This document shows positions 62,437-64,000 of a stretch of DNA of 64,000 nt, in pieces. The stretch is taken from positions 1 through 64,000 of the forward strand of contig JBMOIP010000011.1 of assembly GCA_049317265.1 (NCBI GenBank), given 5' to 3'. This DNA is from CAIVAT01 sp049317265 (GTDB taxonomy: Bacteria > Bacteroidota > Bacteroidia > Bacteroidales > FEN-979). Made by a program: the position numbers and the translations under genes. Position 1 is the first letter of the stretch, and each line of letters opens with the position of its first letter. Under the pieces are notes generated by a model. It was given only the letters and a program-made list of their open reading frames with translations, was not told where the DNA came from and searched no databases.

Positions 62437-64000
62437 ATGACAATCAGCAAGAAAGTTGAAACCTGGGTTAAAGGTTGGTCTGACCTTTGCCAGCCCGATG
62501 CCATTCATTGGTGCGACGGATCAGCAGAAGAGAACCAAAAACTGCTCGACATGATGGTCGGTTCAGGAATGGCCGTCAGGCTGAACGAAGCAAAACGCCC
62601 CGGAAGCTACTATTTCCAGAGTGACCCCAGTGATGTGGCACGTGTGGAAAACCGCACATTCATCTGCTCCGCAAAACAGGAAGATGCAGGACCAACGAAC
62701 AACTGGATGGCCCCGGCGGAGATGAAAAAACTGCTCACTGAAGAGTATCGCGGATGTATGAAAGGAAGAACCATGTATGTCATTCCTTTCAGCATGGGCC
62801 CCCTGGGTTCAAAAATTGCACACATCGGCATCCAGATCACCGATTCGCCCTATGTGGTTGTCAACATGCGCATTATGACCCGTATGGGGAAGGCAGTTCT
62901 TGATATTTTAGGCGATGGCGACTTCGTTCCATGTATCCACTCGGTGGGTGCACCACTCGCACCGGGTCAGAAGGACGTAAAATGGCCTTGTGCCCCTATT
63001 GAAAAGAAGTATATTTCACACTTTCCCGACACAAACGAAACCTGGTCATTCGGAAGCGGTTACGGCGGAAACGCCCTGCTTGGCAAGAAGTGCTTTGCGC
63101 TGCGTATTGCTACGAACATGGCTCGCCGCGAAGGCTGGCTGGCCGAGCATATGCTCATCATGGGCATCACCAATCCGGAAGGTGTTAAACGCTATGTGGC
63201 TGCTGCATTCCCTAGCGCCTGCGGAAAAACCAACCTCGCCATGCTCATCCCCAACATCCCGGGATGGAAAGTTGAAACCGTGGGCGATGATATTGCCTGG
63301 ATGAAATTCGGTGAAGACGGACGGCTCTACGCCATCAATCCTGAAGCCGGTTTCTTTGGCGTTGCACCTTTTACCTCCATGGAGACCAACCCGAATGCCA
63401 TGCTCTCCTGCAAAGCCAATTCAATTTTCACCAATACAGGGATCACCCCTGATGGCGACATCTGGTGGGAAGGGATCGGATCGGATATCCCGGAAGGAAC
63501 CATCACCTGGACCAACGAAGTTTACAACAAAGAAAACGGGAAACCGGCAGCACACCCGAACGCCAGGTTCACCGCTCCTGCAAATCAGTGCCCCGTGATT
63601 GACAAAGACTGGGAAAACCCCGCAGGTGTACCCATTTCAGCATTCCTTTTTGGCGGACGCCGCCCGGGGACTGTACCCCTGGTTTACCAGGCCTTTGACT
63701 GGAATCATGGCGTCTTCATGGGATCCATCGTAGGCTCTGAAGTTACTGCTGCTGCCATCGGGCTAAAAGCCGGAGTGCGCCGCGATCCGTTTGCCATGCT
63801 TCCTTTCTGCGGTTATCATATGGGAGACTATTTTGGACATTGGGTGAAAATCGGTGCACATGCACCTGATCAGTCAAAATTACCTATGATCTTCAACGTC
63901 AACTGGTTCCGGAAGGGACCGGATGGAAAATTCCTCTGGCCAGGCTATGGCGACAACATCCGTGTGCTGAAATGGATCTTCGAACGTACAGAAGGCACCA
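62437..64000 (+). CDS. pckG: Phosphoenolpyruvate carboxykinase (GTP), cut by the window end
   Basis: Converts oxaloacetate and GTP to PEP, CO2 and GDP, the key gluconeogenic step. The first about 521 codons are present and the rest lies beyond the window. The start gives MTISKKVETWVKG. The P-loop FPSACGKTNLAM (about 259-270) is the GTP-type signature, and GDDIAWMKF (about 287-295) is the second metal and nucleotide motif. FGGRRPGTVPL, RVENRTFICS and GYGGNALLGKKC are family-specific. Frame and sequence stay intact to the edge. It lies 58 bp after the aspartate aminotransferase gene and may be co-transcribed with it. A GTP-type enzyme is less usual in Bacteroidota than the ATP type. Confidence 0.93.
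   Translation, partial: MTISKKVETWVKGWSDLCQPDAIHWCDGSAEENQKLLDMMVGSGMAVRLNEAKRPGSYYFQSDPSDVARVENRTFICSAKQEDAGPTNNWMAPAEMKKLLTEEYRGCMKGRTMYVIPFSMGPLGSKIAHIGIQITDSPYVVVNMRIMTRMGKAVLDILGDGDFVPCIHSVGAPLAPGQKDVKWPCAPIEKKYISHFPDTNETWSFGSGYGGNALLGKKCFALRIATNMARREGWLAEHMLIMGITNPEGVKRYVAAAFPSACGKTNLAMLIPNIPGWKVETVGDDIAWMKFGEDGRLYAINPEAGFFGVAPFTSMETNPNAMLSCKANSIFTNTGITPDGDIWWEGIGSDIPEGTITWTNEVYNKENGKPAAHPNARFTAPANQCPVIDKDWENPAGVPISAFLFGGRRPGTVPLVYQAFDWNHGVFMGSIVGSEVTAAAIGLKAGVRRDPFAMLPFCGYHMGDYFGHWVKIGAHAPDQSKLPMIFNVNWFRKGPDGKFLWPGYGDNIRVLKWIFERTEGT

Overview
The window reads as chromosome of a free-living member of the Bacteroidota, probably the Bacteroidales/Marinilabiliales side of the phylum. The indicators are a SusC/SusD pair, a hybrid two-component regulator, at least eight proteins ending in a Por/type IX secretion (T9SS) sorting domain, a C-A-B succinate dehydrogenase/fumarate reductase operon, -7 boxes of the Bacteroidota type (TAnnTTTG) before several genes, and the short tandem repeats this group often carries between genes. 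No rRNA, tRNA, CRISPR array, insertion sequence or prophage was recognised.

Layout. 1-8.1 kb is housekeeping: a decayed gene start inside 31-bp repeats, nadD, a YhhQ-type queuosine-precursor transporter coupled to an alpha/beta hydrolase, an M24 aminopeptidase, sdhC-sdhA-sdhB, and a membrane protein resembling an ECF S-component. 8.1-16.5 kb (plus strand) holds palindromic repeats and two giant paralogous T9SS surface proteins, one with a CxxCH motif, with a PID-CTERM-like small protein between them, closed by a strong terminator. 16.5-55.8 kb is one unbroken run of minus-strand genes, a carbohydrate-utilisation locus of about 39 kb. Read in transcription order it has SusC, a SusD broken by one in-frame stop, a beta-helix protein, a clan GH-A-like hydrolase, the hybrid regulator, a large esterase, two more beta-helix proteins flanking a SurA-like foldase, two T9SS binding proteins, a GH2 beta-glucuronidase, a CE6-type esterase, then sugar-acid metabolism: SDR mannonate oxidoreductase, PfkB kinase, LarA-like epimerase, PdxB, 6-phosphogluconate dehydrogenase, SGNH esterase, glucuronate isomerase and hexuronate transporter. 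55.8-64 kb returns to housekeeping: holB, a small T9SS protein, an AlkD-like protein, a GNAT enzyme, an outer-membrane barrel, a conserved hypothetical, an aspartate aminotransferase and GTP-type PEP carboxykinase (cut by the window end).

How the locus may work. Surface and periplasmic enzymes would deacetylate and depolymerise an acetylated, glucuronate-rich polysaccharide. SusC/D would import oligomers, GH2 would release glucuronate and the MFS carrier would bring it into the cell. UxaC and the SDR enzyme then make D-mannonate. Neither mannonate dehydratase nor KDPG aldolase is in the window. Instead the operon carries a LarA-superfamily protein, a family known to include D-gluconate 2-epimerases, plus a divergent PfkB kinase and 6-phosphogluconate dehydrogenase. 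Together these could form a route glucuronate > fructuronate > mannonate > gluconate > 6-phosphogluconate > ribulose 5-phosphate. This is the most interesting hypothesis here.

Other notable points: an alpha/beta-hydrolase domain apparently inserted inside a fibronectin type III domain; octameric microsatellites that begin at stop codons; heptameric ones that run into start codons; and a possible 28-residue membrane peptide with its own promoter-like box.
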